Shown: positions 21,615-35,653 of the stretch, in pieces | How the letters are laid out: each line of letters begins with the position of its first letter | How positions within the stretch are numbered: the first letter of the stretch is position 1 | NCBI GenBank assembly: GCA_039707655.1 | Contig: CM077675.1 | Span: 415,585,162 to 415,649,161 of the forward strand | From: Elymus sibiricus | Lineage: Eukaryota; Streptophyta; Magnoliopsida; Poales; Poaceae | Direction: 5' to 3' | DNA: 64,000 nucleotides | Position numbers and translations under genes: made by a program | The notes under the pieces: generated by a model | What the model was told of the DNA's origin: nothing | The model's database searches: none | What the model saw: the letters and a program-made list of their open reading frames with translations, nothing else

Positions 21615-23197
21615 CTACTGGGGCTGATCTCCTCCGGTGGCCGATGAAGGAGTCGAGAGAACGGCATCAGGGAAGACTTCTATAGACGTCATGGACGGAG
21701 TCGGAGTAGCAACTGGAGGTGTTGGAGGAGCTGAAGGAGCTGCGGCAAGTGCTAATGAAGAAGGTCTAGACTCTGGAACTGGCATTGTGGCAGATCTAGG
21801 CTGAGTCCTGAACTGAGTGGCTGTCCTGAGATGTGGACTATCCTCATCATCATCAGTACTGTGGGGACTGGGCACGCCATCAACTTCCTTCTTGAGCTCA
21901 TTCACAGTCACTGTGAGCTCATCCACCTTATTGTTGAGAATATGAAATTTGGTGTCAACAATCCTCGAGAGGCTCTCCTGGTTCTTCAGAATGTTCCCGA
22001 TGTCCTTCTGCATGCTGAGCAGAGAACTAAGTAGAAGATCCATCTGCTCATTCCTCGTCTTTGGCACCTGAGAACTGGAGTCTCTGGCTGCCTCTACCTG
22101 TGCCTGTGCTGTAGCTGAGGTGGGATGATTTGGGTCCATCACCACAACATTGTCTTCTAGCTCTGGCAAGAGTGGCAAATGTGGTCGATCAAGTGCATAT
22201 ATGTGCTTCTACAACTTGGAGTTGATAAGCATCTGTATATATGGAGCGTATCCACACGACCTCTTCTGGTCTGCTGCAGTCCTCTTCACTATTTCAACTA
22301 TCAAGTCCATCACTCTGAATCTGGTATGTTGATCAAGATGGAGCAGCATGTTGATAGAGTAGCTACTTATCATCTTCTCATCTCCAGACTTAGGCATCAA
22401 GGTATGCCTTAAGATAGTGTTGATCGTGCGTAGACTAGCCTGGAGGAAGTAAATGGATCCAAGCTTGTGAGATGGCAAGTTTGCAGCAGGGATCTCATTG
22501 TACATGTTCTTCATGGCATTATGATTTGCCTTGGACTCGGAGTACACATCTAGGCCACCATCTTCCACCTGTGGAGCTCCTAAGATGGCAGCCCACTCCT
22601 CAACTGTGGATTCATACCTGGTGCCCTCTGTCATTCATACAATCCTACCATCTCCATAGAAATGTGCCGTGGAGTAGAATTGTATGACCATCTCGTAGTT
22701 CCAAGCAGTGAACTCCTTACCAACAAACTCATCAAGACCAATGCAGTGGAAGTTATCTTGCACACTTGGGAAGTAGTCTTCATTGTCCTTGATGTGTTTC
22801 CAATCCACATATCTCATGTCACTCACTGCGGGGCTCTTATCAAGCAAAACTGTTTCATAGAAATCTTGTTGTTCCTTTGTGTAGAATCTGTGGTCCACAG
22901 CTATCCTTCTCCTTTGAGAGTAAGGATCAATAGCTCTCCACTCTCTCAGACCTGAGTCCTTCCTCTTCTTCATGTCTTCAGCAACAGGATGGCTGGCTTA
23001 TGCTCTGGAAGGTGTGGTCTAAGCTTTATCAAAGCAAACTGTGTATCATCCTCAGCTTCCCTGAAAGTAGAAGTCTTGTTCTTGCTAGAAGCTGGGATGT
23101 CTCTGGAAAACCTCTTGGGTTTAGGAACAGCAGCAGCCTTCTTGGGGACTGTCTTGGTGCCTTTGGATGATGTATCCTTGGGCATAGCATCAGCCAT
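21615..23197 (-). pseudogene. gag-like ORF of unit 2
   Basis: Same architecture as unit 1. It carries the shared TGA (22635-22637), the frameshift near 22999, and an extra TAG at 22209-22211 replacing Glu 142 of the C-terminal segment. Confidence 0.75.
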
Positions 23198-23310
23198 AAG
23201 CCTCTTGGGTTTAGGAACATCAGCAGCCTTCCCTGAAAGTAGAAGTCTTGTTCTTGCTAGGAGCTCCTAAGATGGCAGCCCACTCCTCAACATACAATCA
23301 CTCTCTTACA

Positions 23311-26300
23311 GATTTGGCCTTGGTGGAAGAGATTGATTTGATGGAAAGCAACTTGGGGAGGCTAGAGATCAAGATTCATATGGATGGAGTGGAATGGCTT
23401 GATCTCAACACATGAGTAGGTGGCTCTCTCTCAGAAAATTGGATGGGGCAAGTATGGAATAGTTCTGAGTGCTTCTCTTTCGAGTGGGTGGTGGTGAAGG
23501 GGTATATATAGCCATCCCCAAAAATCCAACCGTTACACCTAAAGTGACCAACTCGGTGACACCGAAGTGTAAAACTCGGTGGTACCGAGTTGCTCCAAAG
23601 GTAGCAACTTTTGAATCTCGGTGAGACTGATACAGAAATCTGGGTGGTACCGATTTGGTGACCAACGGTCAGTTCCCAAAACTCGGTGACGCCGATCCAA
23701 AAACTCGGAATTTCCAATTTTAAGAATCGAGGCAACAGAAAGTTGGCAAGCTGAACTCGGTGGCACCGAATGAGAACCGGTTGCACCGATGTGCTAGGGT
23801 TTGGCATGGGTCTGTCTGAGATGGGAAATTGGTAGGACCGAGTGGAAATTGTTGGTAGCACCGATTTTCAAGATAGGCTTGGACAGACTTTTGTGGAAGA
23901 GTTTGTGGGTGTTTTTGGTGACTATCACTTGTGCACGTGGAGCATCTTGTTCACCAACAGTACCTTACCCCCTTTTAATAGTATTGGCTTTCCTATGGAC
24001 TCAAAGTGATTTCTCACAAATTAAAATGTAGAGTCCTCTTGCGTGAAGCTTTGCCAATCCATTACCTTGCTTCTAGGGGTTTCTCCACAATTCTTTTGCC
24101 AACCCATCATTGAACTTTCCTGAAATATGCTTAGTGGAAATATTAGTTCAATGATATATATGTTGTTATTAATTACCAAAACCACCAAGGGAGCAAATGT
24201 GCTTTTAATCTCCCCCTCTTTGGTAATTGATGACAACGTATAGATCAAAGCTTCGACATATGAAATAATCAATGAATATAATCGTCGCTTTGAGAAGTAT
24301 GTGATAAGCAAGAGCTTCCCCTAAATTTGTGCACTATTTTGAATTTGCGTTTGAATGCAAATGCACAATCGATTTGGTGTATGGGGCACTCTTCCATGTC
24401 ACATACAACTTGGTGGTGTGCGAGAATAATATGAATGAATAACATAGCACAACACAATCAAGTAAAGGCGAATGATCATTTCATAAGCATCACAAGGATA
24501 GGAAATAGTAGTAATACACATCAAGTGTATGATCAAACACCAACAAAGTTTAACACAAGCAAACCAACCAAAAGATATCAATGTTTTGAAAAGCGATAAA
24601 AAGCAACGCTCTCTCTCTCGAAGCCTAAAGATCTATATACATCTTCTCCCCCTTTGGCAACAAGTTACCAAAAAGTTCAAAGGTATATAACTTAGCGCTC
24701 TACTGGGGCTGATCTCCTCCGGTGGCCGATGAAGGAGTCGAGAGAACGGCATCAGGGAAGACTTCTATAGACGTCATGGACGGAGTCGGAGTAGCAACTG
24801 GAGGTGTTGGAGGAGCTGAAGGAGCTGCGGCAAGTGCTAATGAAGAAGGTCTAGACTCTGGAACTGGCATTGTGGCAGATCTAGGCTGAGTCCTGAACTG
24901 AGTGGCTGTCCTGAGATGTGGACTATCCTCATCATCATCAGTACTGTGGGGACTGGGCACGCCATCAACTTCCTTCTTGAGCTCATTCACAGTCACTGTG
25001 AGCTCATCCACCTTATTGTTGAGAATATGAAATTTGGTGTCAACAATCCTCGAGAGGCTCTCCTGGTTCTTCAGAATGTTCCCGATGTCCTTCTGCATGC
25101 TGAGCAGAGAACTAAGTAGAAGATCCATCTGCTCATTCCTCGTCTTTGGCACCTGAGAACTGGAGTCTCTGGCTGCCTCTACCTGTGCCTGTGCTGTAGC
25201 TGAGGTGGGATGATTTGGGTCCATCACCACAACATTGTCTTCTAGCTCTGGCAAGAGTGGCAAATGTGGTCGATCAAGTGCAAATATGTGCTTCTACAAC
25301 TTGGAGTTGATAAGCATCTGTATATATGGAGCGTATCCACACGACCTCTTCTGGTCTGCTGCAGTCCTCTTCACTATTTCAACTATCAAGTCCATCACTC
25401 TGAATCTGGTATGTTGATCAAGATGGAGCAGCATGTTGATAGAGTAGCTACTTATCATCTTCTCATCTCCAGACTTAGGCATCAAGGTATGCCTTAAGAT
25501 AGTGTTGATCGTGCGTAGACTAGCCTGGAGGAAGTAAATGGATCCAAGCTTGTGAGATGGCAAGTTTGCAGCAGGGATCTCATTGTACATGTTCTTCATG
25601 GCATTATGATTTGCCTTGGACTCGGAGTACACATCTAGGCCACCATCTTCCACCTGTGGAGCTCCTAAGATGGCAGCCCACTCCTCAACTGTGGATTCAT
25701 ACCTGGTGCCCTCTGTCATTCATACAATCCTACCATCTCCATAGAAATGTGCCGTGGAGTAGAATTGTATGACCATCTCGTAGTTCCAAGCAGTGAACTC
25801 CTTACCAACAAACTCATCAAGACCAATGCAGTGGAAGTTATCTTGCACACTTGGGAAGTAGTCTTCATTGTCCTTGATGTGTTTCCAATCCACATATCTC
25901 ATGTCACTCACTGCGGGGCTCTTATCAAGCAAAACTGTTTCATAGAAATCTTGTTGTTCCTTTGTGTAGAATCTGTGGTCCACAGCTATCCTTCTCCTTT
26001 GAGAGTAAGGATCAATAGCTCTCCACTCTCTCAGACCTGAGTCCTTCCTCTTCTTCATGTCTTCAGCAACAGGATGGCTGGCTTATGCTCTGGAAGGTGT
26101 GGTCTAAGCTTTATCAAAGCAAACTGTGTATCATCCTCAGCTTCCCTGAAAGTAGAAGTCTTGTTCTTGCTAGAAGCTGGGATGTCTCTGGAAAACCTCT
26201 TGGGTTTAGGAACAGCAGCAGCCTTCTTGGGGACTGTCTTGGTGCCTTTGGATGATGTATCCTTGGGCATAGCATCAGCCATAAGCCTCTTGGGTTTAGG

Positions 26301-26395
26301 AACATCAGCAGCCTTCCCTGAAAGTAGAAGTCTTGTTCTTGCTAGGAGCTCCTAAGATGGCAGCCCACTCCTCAACATACAATCACTCTCTTACA
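23311..26395 (-). repeat. Tandem unit 3, 3,085 bp
   Basis: Almost identical to unit 2, which implies that these two were the latest pair to duplicate or were homogenised by gene conversion. Confidence 0.95.
24700..26282 (-). pseudogene. gag-like ORF of unit 3
   Basis: Same defects as unit 2: TGA at 25720-25722, TAG at 25294-25296 and the same GCTTATGC frameshift site. It differs from unit 2 by very few bases. Confidence 0.75.
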
Positions 26396-29300
26396 GATTT
26401 GGCCTTGGTGGAAGAGATTGATTTGATGGAAAGCAACTTGGGGAGGCTAGAGATCAAGATTCATATGGATGGAGTGGAATGGCTTGATCTCAACACATGA
26501 GTAGGTGGCTCTCTCTCAGAAAATTGGATGGGGCAAGTATGGAATAGTTCTGAGTGCTTCTCTTTCGAGTGGGTGGTGGTGAAGGGGTATATATAGCCAT
26601 CCCCAAAAATCCAACCGTTACACCTAAAGTGACCAACTCGGTGACACCGAAGTGTAAAACTCGGTGGTACCGAGTTGCTCCAAAGGTAGCAACTTTTGAA
26701 TCTCGGTGAGACTGATACAGAAATCTGGGTGGTACCGATTTGGTGACCAACGGTCAGTTCCCAAAACTCGGTGACGCCGATCCAAAAACTCGGAATTTCC
26801 AATTTTAAGAATCGAGGCAACAGAAAGTTGGCAAGCTGAACTCGGTGGCACCGAATGAGAACCGGTTGCACCGATGTGCTAGGGTTTGGCATGGGTCTGT
26901 CTGAGATGGGAAATTGGTAGGACCGAGTGGAAATTGTTGGTAGCACCGATTTTCAAGATAGGCTTGGACAGACTTTTGTGGAAGAGTTTGTGGGTGTTTT
27001 TGGTGACTATCACTTGTGCACGTGGAGCATCTTGTTCACCAACAGTACCTTACCCCCTTTTAATAGTATTGGCTTTCCTATGGACTCAAAGTGATTTCTC
27101 ACAAATTAAAATGTAGAGTCCTCTTGCGTGAAGCTTTGCCAATCCATTACCTTGCTTCTAGGGGTTTCTCCACAATTCTTTTGCCAACCCATCATTGAAC
27201 TTTCCTGAAATATGCTTAGTGGAAATATTAGTTCAATGATATATATGTTGTTATTAATTACCAAAACCACCAAGGGAGCAAATGTGCTTTTAATCTCCCC
27301 CTCTTTGGTAATTGATGACAACGTATAGATCAAAGCTTCGACATATGAAATAATCAATGAATATAATCGTCGCTTTGAGAAGTATGTGATAAGCAAGAGC
27401 TTCCCCTAAATTTGTGCACTATTTTGAATTTGCGTTTGAATGCAAATGCACAATCGATTAGGTGTATGGGGCACTCTTCCATGTCACATACAACTTGGTG
27501 GTGTGCGAGAATAATATGAATGAATATCATAGCACAACACAATCAAGTAAAGGCGAATGATCATTTCATAAGCATCACAAGGATAGGAAATAGTAGTAAT
27601 ACACATCAAGTGTATGATCAAACACCAACAAAGTTTAACACAAGCAAACCAACCAAAAGATATCAATGTTTTGAAAAGCGATAAAAAAGCAACGCTCTCT
27701 CTCTCGAAGCCTAAAGATCTATATACATCTTCTCCCCCTTTGGCAACAAGTTACCAAAAAGTTCAAAGGTATATAACTTAGCGCTCTACTGGGGCTGATC
27801 TCCTCCGGTGGCCGATGAAGGAGTCGAGAGAACGGCATCAGCGAAGACTTCTATAGACGTCATGGACGGAGTCGGAGTAGCAACTGGAGGTGTTGGAGGA
27901 GCTGAAGGAGCTGCGGCAAGTGCTAATGAAGAAGGTCTAGACTCTGGAACTGGCATTGTGGCAGATCTAGGCTGAGTCCTGAACTGAGTGGCTGTCCTGA
28001 GATGTGGACTATCCTCATCATCATCAGTACTGTGGGGACTGGGCACGCCATCAACTTCCTTCTTGAGCTCATTCACAGTCACTGTGAGCTCATCCACCTT
28101 ATTGTTGAGAATATGAAATTTGGTGTCAACAATCCTCGAGAGGCTCTCCTGGTTCTTCAGAATGTTCCCGATGTCCTTCTGCATGCTGAGCAGAGAACTA
28201 AGTAGAAGATCCATCTGCTCATTCCTCGTCTTTGGCACCTGAGAACTGGAGTCTCTGGCTGCCTCTACCTGTGCCTGTGCTGTAGCTGAGGTGGGATGAT
28301 TTGGGTCCATCACCACAACATTGTCTTCTAGCTCTGGCAAGAGTGGCAAATGTGGTCGATCAAGTGCATATATGTGCTTCTACAACTTGGAGTTGATAAG
28401 CATCTGTATATATGGAGCGTATCCACACGACCTCTTCTGGTCTGCTGCAGTCCTCTTCACTGTTTCAACTATCAAGTCCATCACTCTGAATCTGGTATGT
28501 TGATCAAGATGGAGCAGCATGTTGATAGAGTAGCGACTTATCATCTTCTCATCTCCAGACTTAGGCATCAAGGTATGCCTTAAGATAGTGTTGATCGTGC
28601 GTAGACCAGCCTGGAGGAAGTAAATGGATCCAAGCTTGTGAGATGGCAAGTTTGCAGCAGGGATCTCATTGTACATGTTATTCATGGCATTATGATTTGC
28701 CTTGGACTCGGAGTACACATCTAGGCCACCATCTTCCACCTGTGGAGCTCCTAAGATGGCAGCCCACTCCTCAACTGTGGATTCATACCTGGTGCCCTCT
28801 GTCATTCATACAATCCTACCATCTCCATAGAAATGTGCCGTGGAGTAGAATTGTATGATCATCTCGTAGTTCCAAGCAGTGAACTCCTTACCAACAAACT
28901 CATCAAGACCAATGCAGTGGAAGTTATCTTGCACACTTGGGAAGTAGTCTTCATTGTCCTTGATGTGTTTCCAATCCACATATCTCATGTCACTCACTGC
29001 GGGGCTCTTATCAAGCAAAACTGTTTCATAGAAATCTTGTTGTTCCTTTGTGTAGAATCTGTGGTCCACAGCTATCCTTCTCCTTTGAGAGTAAGGATCA
29101 ATAGCTCTCCACTCTCTCAGACCTGAGTCCTTCCTCTTCTTCATGTCTTCAGCAACAGGATGGCTGGCATATGCTCTGGAAGGTGTGCTCTAAGCTTTAT
29201 CAAAGCAAACTGTGTATCATCCTCAGCTTCCCTGAAAGTAGAAGTCTTGTTCTTGCTAGAAGCTGGGATGTCTCTGGAAAACCTCTTGGGTTTAGGAACA

Positions 29301-29481
29301 GCAGCAGCCTTCTTGGGGACAGTCTTGGTGCCTTTGGATGATGTATCCTTGGGCATAGCATCAGCCATAAGCCTCTTGGGTTTAGGAACAGCATCAGCCT
29401 TCCCTGAAAGTAGAAGTCTTGTTCTTGCTAGGAGCTCCTAAGATGGCAGCCCACTCCTCAACATACAATCACTCTCTTACA
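26396..29481 (-). repeat. Tandem unit 4, 3,086 bp
   Basis: One base longer than units 2 and 3, owing to an extra A in GATAAAAAAGC near 27680. It shares that base and Ala in the ADAVLS segment with units 5 and 6. Confidence 0.95.
27786..29368 (-). pseudogene. gag-like ORF of unit 4
   Basis: TGA at 28806-28808, TAG at 28380-28382, and a GCATATGC frameshift site like units 1 and 5. It thus combines the early stop of units 2, 3 and 6 with the frameshift form of units 1 and 5, a mosaic pattern. Confidence 0.75.
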
Positions 29482-32400
29482 GATTTGGCTTTGGTGGAAG
29501 AGATTGATTTGATGGAAAGCAACTTGGGGAGGCTAGAGATCAAGATTCATATGGATGGAGTGGAATGGCTTGATCTCAACACATGAGTAGGTGGCTCTCT
29601 CTCAGAAAATTGGATGGGGCAAGTATGGAATAGTTCTGAGTGCTTCTCTTTCGAGTGGGTGGTGGTGAAGGGGTATATATAGCCATCCCCAAAAATCCAA
29701 CCGTTACACCTAAAGTGACCAACTCGGTGACACCGAAGTGTAAAACTCGGTGGTACCGAGTTGCTCCAAAGGTAGCAACTTTTGAATCTCGGTGAGACTG
29801 ATACAGAAATCTGGGTGGTACCGATTTGGTGACCAACGGTCAGTTTCCAAAACTCGGTGACGCCGATCCAAAAACTCGGAATTTCCAATTTTAAGAATCG
29901 AGGCAACAGAAAGTTGGCAAGCTGAACTCGGTGGCACCGAATGAGAACCGGTTGCACCGATGTGCTAGGGTTTGGCATGGGTCTGTCTGAGATGGGAAAT
30001 TGGTAGGACCGAGTGGAAATTGTTGGTAGCACCGATTTTCAAGATAGGCTTGGACAGACTTTTGTGGAAGAGTTTGTGGGTGTTTTTGGTGACTATCACT
30101 TGTGCACGTGGAGCATCTTGTTCACCAACAGTACCTTACCCCCTTTTAATAGTATTGGCTTTCCTATGGACTCAAAGTGATTTCTCACAAATTAAAATGT
30201 AGAGTACTCTTGCGTGAAGCTTTGCCAATCCATTACCTTGCTTCTAGGGGTTTCTCCACAATTCTTTTGCCAACCCATCATTGAACTTTCCTGAAATATG
30301 CTTAGTGGAAATATTAGTTCAATGATATATATGTTGTTATTAATTACCAAAACCACCAAGGGAGCAAATGTGCTTTTAATCTCCCCCTTTTTGGTAATTG
30401 ATGACAACGTATAGATCAAAGCTTCGACATATGAAATAATCAATGAATATAATCGTCGCTTTGAGAAGTATGTGATAAGCAAGAGCTTCCCCTAAATTTG
30501 TGCACTATTTTGAATTTGCGTTTGAATGCAAATGCACAATCGATTAGGTGTATGGGGCACTCTTCCATGTCACATACAACTTGGTGGTGTGCGAGAATAA
30601 TATGAATGAATATCATAGCACAACACAATCAAGTAAAGGCGAATGATCATTTCATAAGCATCACAAGGATAGGAAATAGTAGTAATACACATCAAGTGTA
30701 TGATCAAACACCAACAAAGTTTAACACAAGCAAACCAACCAAAAGATATCAATGTTTTGAAAAGCGATAAAAAAGCAACGCTCTCTCTCTCGAAGCCTAA
30801 AGATCTATATACATCTTCTCCCCCTTTGGCAACAAGTTACCAAAAAGTTCAAAGGTATATAACTTAGCGCTCTACTGGGGCTGATCTCCTCCGGTGGCCG
30901 ATGAAGGAGTCGAGAGAACGGCATCAGCGAAGACTTCTATAGACGTCATGGACGGAGTCGGAGTAGCAACTGGAGGTGTTGGAGGAGCTGAAGGAGCTGC
31001 GGCAAGTGCTAATGAAGAAGGTCTAGACTCTGGAACTGGCATTGTGGCAGATCTAGGCTGAGTCCTGAACTGAGTGGCTGTCCTGAGATGTGGACTATCC
31101 TCATCATCATCAGTACTGTGGGGACTGGGCACGCCATCAACTTCCTTCTTGAGCTCATTCACAGTCACTGTGAGCTCATCCACCTTATTGTTGAGAATAT
31201 GAAATTTGGTGTCAACAATCCTCGAGAGGCTCTCCTGGTTCTTCAGAATGTTCCCGATGTCCTTCTGCATGCTGAGCAGAGAACTAAGTAGAAGATCCAT
31301 CTGCTCATTCCTAGTCTTTGGCACCTGAGAACTGGAGTCTCTGGCTGCCTCTACATGTGCCTGTGCTGTAGCTGAGGTGGGATGATTTGGGTCCATCACC
31401 ACAACATTGTCTTCTAGCTCTGGCAAGAGTGGCAAATGTGGTCGATCAAGTGCATATATGTGCTTCTCCAACTTGGAGTTGATAAGCATCTGTATATATG
31501 GAGCGTATCCACACGACCTCTTCTGGTCTGCTGCAGTCCTCTTCACTGTTTCAACTATCAAGTCCATCACTCTGAATCTGGTATGTTGATCAAGATGGAG
31601 CAGCATGTTGATAGAGTAGCTACTTATCATCTTCTCATCTCCAGACTTAGGCATCAAGGTATGCCTTAAGATAGTGTTGATCGTGCGTAGACCAGCCTGG
31701 AGGAAGTAAATGGATCCAAGCTTGTGAGATGGCAAGTTTGCAGCAGGGATCTCATTGTACATGTTCTTCATGGCATTATGATTTGCCTTGGACTCGGAGT
31801 ACACATCTAGGCCACCATCTTCCACCTGTGGAGCTCCTAAGATGGCAGCCCACTCCTCAACTGTGGATTCATACCTGGTGCCCTCTGTCATTCATACAAT
31901 CCTACCATCTCCATAGAAATGTGCCGTGGAGTAGAATTGTATGATCATCTCGTAGTTCCAAGCAGTGAACTCCTTACCAACAAACTCATCAAGACCAATG
32001 CAGTGGAAGTTATCTTGCACACTTGGGAAGTAGTCTTCATTGTCCTTGATGTGTTTCCAATCCACATATCTCATGTCACTCACTGCGGGGCTCTTATCAA
32101 GCAAAACTGTTTCATAGAAATCTTGTTGTTCCTTTGTGTAGAATCTGTGGTCCACAGCTATCCTTCTCCTTTGAGAGTAAGGATCAATAGCTCTCCACTC
32201 TCTCAGACCTGAGTCCTTCCTCTTCTTCATGTCTTCAGCAACAGGATGGCTGGCATATGCTCTGGAAGGTGTGGTCTAAGCTTTATCAAAGCAAACTGTG
32301 TATCATCCTCAGCTTCCCTGAAAGTAGAAGTCTTGTTCTTGCTAGAAGCTGGGATGTCTCTGGAAAACCTCTTGGGTTTAGGAATAGCAGCAGCCTTCTT

Positions 32401-32567
32401 GGGGACAGTCTTGGTGCCTTTGGATGATGTATCCTTGGGCATAGCATCAGCCATAAGCCTCTTGGGTTTAGGAACAGCATCAGCCTTCCCTGAAAGTAGA
32501 AGTCTTGTTCTTGCTAGGAGCTCCTAAGATGGCAGCCCACTCCTCAACATACAATCACTCTCTTACA
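29482..32567 (-). repeat. Tandem unit 5, 3,086 bp
   Basis: Shares the extra A with units 4 and 6. Like unit 1, it retains Glu codon 142 in the C-terminal ORF segment. Confidence 0.95.
30872..32454 (-). pseudogene. gag-like ORF of unit 5
   Basis: TGA at 31892-31894 and the GCATATGC frameshift, but Glu 142 is intact, leaving a 339-codon C-terminal frame like unit 1. Confidence 0.75.
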
Positions 32568-35500
32568 GATTTGGCTTTGGTGGAAGAGATTGATTTGATG
32601 GAAAGCAACTTGGGGAGGCTAGAGATCAAGATTCATATGGATGGAGTGGAATGGCTTGATCTCAACACATGAGTAGGTGGCTCTCTCTCAGAAAATTGGA
32701 TGGGGCAAGTATGGAATAGTTCTGAGTGCTTCTCTTTCGAGTGGGTGGTGGTGAAGGGGTATATATAGCCATCCCCAAAAATCCAACCGTTACACCTAAA
32801 GTGACCAACTCGGTGACACCGAAGTGTAAAACTCGGTGGTACCGAGTTGCTCCAAAGGTAGCAACTTTTGAATCTCGGTGAGACTGATACAGAAATCTGG
32901 GTGGTACCGATTTGGTGACCAACGGTCAGTTTCCAAAACTCGGTGACGCCGATCCAAAAACTCGGAATTTCCAATTTTAAGAATCGAGGCAACAGAAAGT
33001 TGGCAAGCTGAACTCGGTGGCACCGAATGAGAATCGGTTGCACCGACGTGCTAGGGTTTGGCATGGGTCTGTCTGAGATGGGAAATTGGTAGGACCGAGT
33101 GGAAATTGTTGGTAGCACCGATTTTCAAGATAGGCTTGGACAGACTTTTGTGGAAGAGTTTGTGGGTGTTTTTGGTGACTATCACTTGTGCACGTGGAGC
33201 ATCTTGTTCACCAACAGTACCTTACCCCCTTTTAATAGTATTGGCTTTCCTATGGACTCAAAGTGATTTCTCACAAATTAAAATGTAGAGTCCTCTTGCG
33301 TGAAGCTTTGCCAATCCATTACCTTGCTTCTAGGGGTTTCTCCACAATTCTTTTGCCAACCCATCATTGAACTTTCCTGAAATATGCTTAGTGGAAATAT
33401 TAGTTCAATGATATATATGTTGTTATTAATTACCAAAACCACCAAGGGAGCAAATGTGCTTTTAATCTCCCCCTTTTTGGTAATTGATGACAACGTATAG
33501 ATCAAAGCTTCGACATATGAAATAATCAATGAATATAATCGTCGCTTTGAGAAGTATGTGATAAGCAAGAGCTTCCCCTAAATTTGTGCACTATTTTGAA
33601 TTTGCGTTTGAATGCAAATGCACAATCGATTAGGTGTATGGGGCACTCTTCCATGTCACATACAACTTGGTGGTGTGCGAGAATAATATGAATGAATATC
33701 ATAGCACAACACAATCAAGTAAAGGCGAATGATCATTTCATAAGCATCACAAGGATAGGAAATAGTAGTAATACACATCAAGTGTATGATCAAACACCAA
33801 CAAAGTTTAACACAAGCAAACCAACCAAAAGATATCAATGTTTTGAAAAGCGATAAAAAAGCAACGCTCTCTCTCTCGAAGCCTAAAGATCTATATACAT
33901 CTTCTCCCCCTTTGGCAACAAGTTACCAAAAAGTTCAAAGGTATATAACTTAGCGCTCTACTGGGGCTGATCTCCTCCGGTGGCCGATGAAGGAGTCGAG
34001 AGAACGGCATCAGCGAAGACTTCTATAGACGTCATGGACGGAGTCGGAGTAGCAACTGGAGGTGTTGGAGGAGCTGAAGGAGCTGCGGCAAGTGCTAATG
34101 AAGAAGGTCTAGACTCTGGAACTGGCATTGTGGCAGATCTAGGCTGAGTCCTGAACTGAGTGGCTGTCCTGAGATGTGGACTATCCTCATCATCATCAGT
34201 ACTGTGGGGACTGGGCACGCCATCAACTTCCTTCTTGAGCTCATTCACAGTCACTGTGAGCTCATCCACCTTATTGTTGAGAATATGAAATTTGGTGTCA
34301 ACAATCCTCGAGAGGCTCTCCTGGTTCTTCAGAATGTTCCCGATGTCCTTCTGCATGCTGAGCAGAGAACTAAGTAGAAGATCCATCTGCTCATTCCTCG
34401 TCTTTGGCACCTGAGAACTGGAGTCTCTGGCTGCCTCTACCTGTGCCTGTGCTGTAGCTGAGGTGGGATGATTTGGGTCCATCACCACAACATTGTCTTC
34501 TAGCTCTGGCAAGAGTGGCAAATGTGGTCGATCAAGTGCATATATGTGCTTCTACAACTTGGAGTTGATAAGCATCTGTATATATGGAGCGTATCCACAC
34601 GACCTCTTCTGGTCTGCTGCAGTCCTCTTCACTGTTTCAACTATCAAGTCCATCACTCTGAATCTGGTATGTTGATCAAGATGGAGCAGCATGTTGATAG
34701 AGTAGCTACTTATCATCTTCTCATCTCCAGACTTAGGCATCAAGGTATGCCTTAAGATAGTGTTGATCGTGCGTAGACCAGCCTGGAGGAAGTAAATGGA
34801 TCCAAGCTTGTGAGATGGCAAGTTTGCAGCAGGGATCTCATTGTACATGTTCTTCATGGCATTATGATTTGCCTTGGACTCGGAGTACACATCTAGGCCA
34901 CCATCTTCCACCTGTGGAGCTCCTAAGATGGCAGCCCACTCCTCAACTGTGGATTCATACCTGGTGCCCTCTGTCATTCATACAATCCTACCATCTCCAT
35001 AGAAATGTGCCGTGGAGTAGAATTGTATGATCATCTCGTCGTTCCAAGCAGTGAACTCCTAACAACAAACTCATCAAGACCAATGCAGTGGAAGTTATCT
35101 TGCACACTTGGGAAGTAGTCTTCATTGTCCTTGATGTGTTTCCAATCCACATATCTCATGTCACTCACTGCGGGGCTCTTATCAAGCAAAACTGTTTCAT
35201 AGAAATCTTGTTGTTCCTTTGTGTAGAATCTGTGGTCCACAGCTATCCTTCTCCTTTGAGAGTAAGGATCAATAGCTCTCCACTCTCTCAGACCTGAGTC
35301 CTTCCTCTTCTTCATGTCTTCAGCAACAGGATGGCTGGCATTATGCTCTGGAAGGTGTGGTCTAAGCTTTATCAAAGCAAAATGTGTATCATCCTCAGCT
35401 TCCCTGAAAGTAGAAGTCTTGTTCTTGCTAGAAGCTGGGATGTCTCTGGAAAACCTCTTGGGTTTAGGAACAGCAGCAGCCTTCTTGGGGACTGTCTTGG

Positions 35501-35653
35501 TGCCTTTGGATGATGTATCCTTGGGCATAGCATCAGCCATAAGCCTCTTGGGTTTAGGAACAGCAGCAGCCTTCCCTGAAAGTAGAAGTCTTGTTCTTGC
35601 TAGGAGCTCCTAAGATGGCAGCCCACTCCTCAACATACAATCACTCTCTTACA
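32568..35653 (-). repeat. Tandem unit 6, 3,086 bp
   Basis: The rightmost full unit, closest to the original 5' LTR. It has a base near 35341 that the other units lack and has lost a base near 35060. Confidence 0.95.
33958..35540 (-). pseudogene. gag-like ORF of unit 6
   Basis: The site GCATTATGC near 35340 has one base more than in the other units and keeps the N-terminal and middle segments in one frame, probably the ancestral state. It has its own 1-nt deletion near 35060, the shared TGA (34978-34980) and the TAG at 34552-34554. Confidence 0.75.

Larger units (their letters stand above)
20226..23310 (-). repeat. Tandem unit 2, 3,085 bp
   Basis: Starts at GATTTGGCTTTGGTGG. Nearly identical to unit 3, with which it shares private variants: Ser for Gly in the LQAGLRT segment, Ile for Thr in VETVKR, and GCTTATGC at the frameshift site. 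Confidence 0.95.

Noticed and set aside
18716..35613. Plus-strand open frames repeated in every tandem unit (for example 19577-19870)
   Set aside because: They lie antisense to the minus-strand ORF, which has the domain-like composition and the promoter. They repeat only because the DNA repeats.
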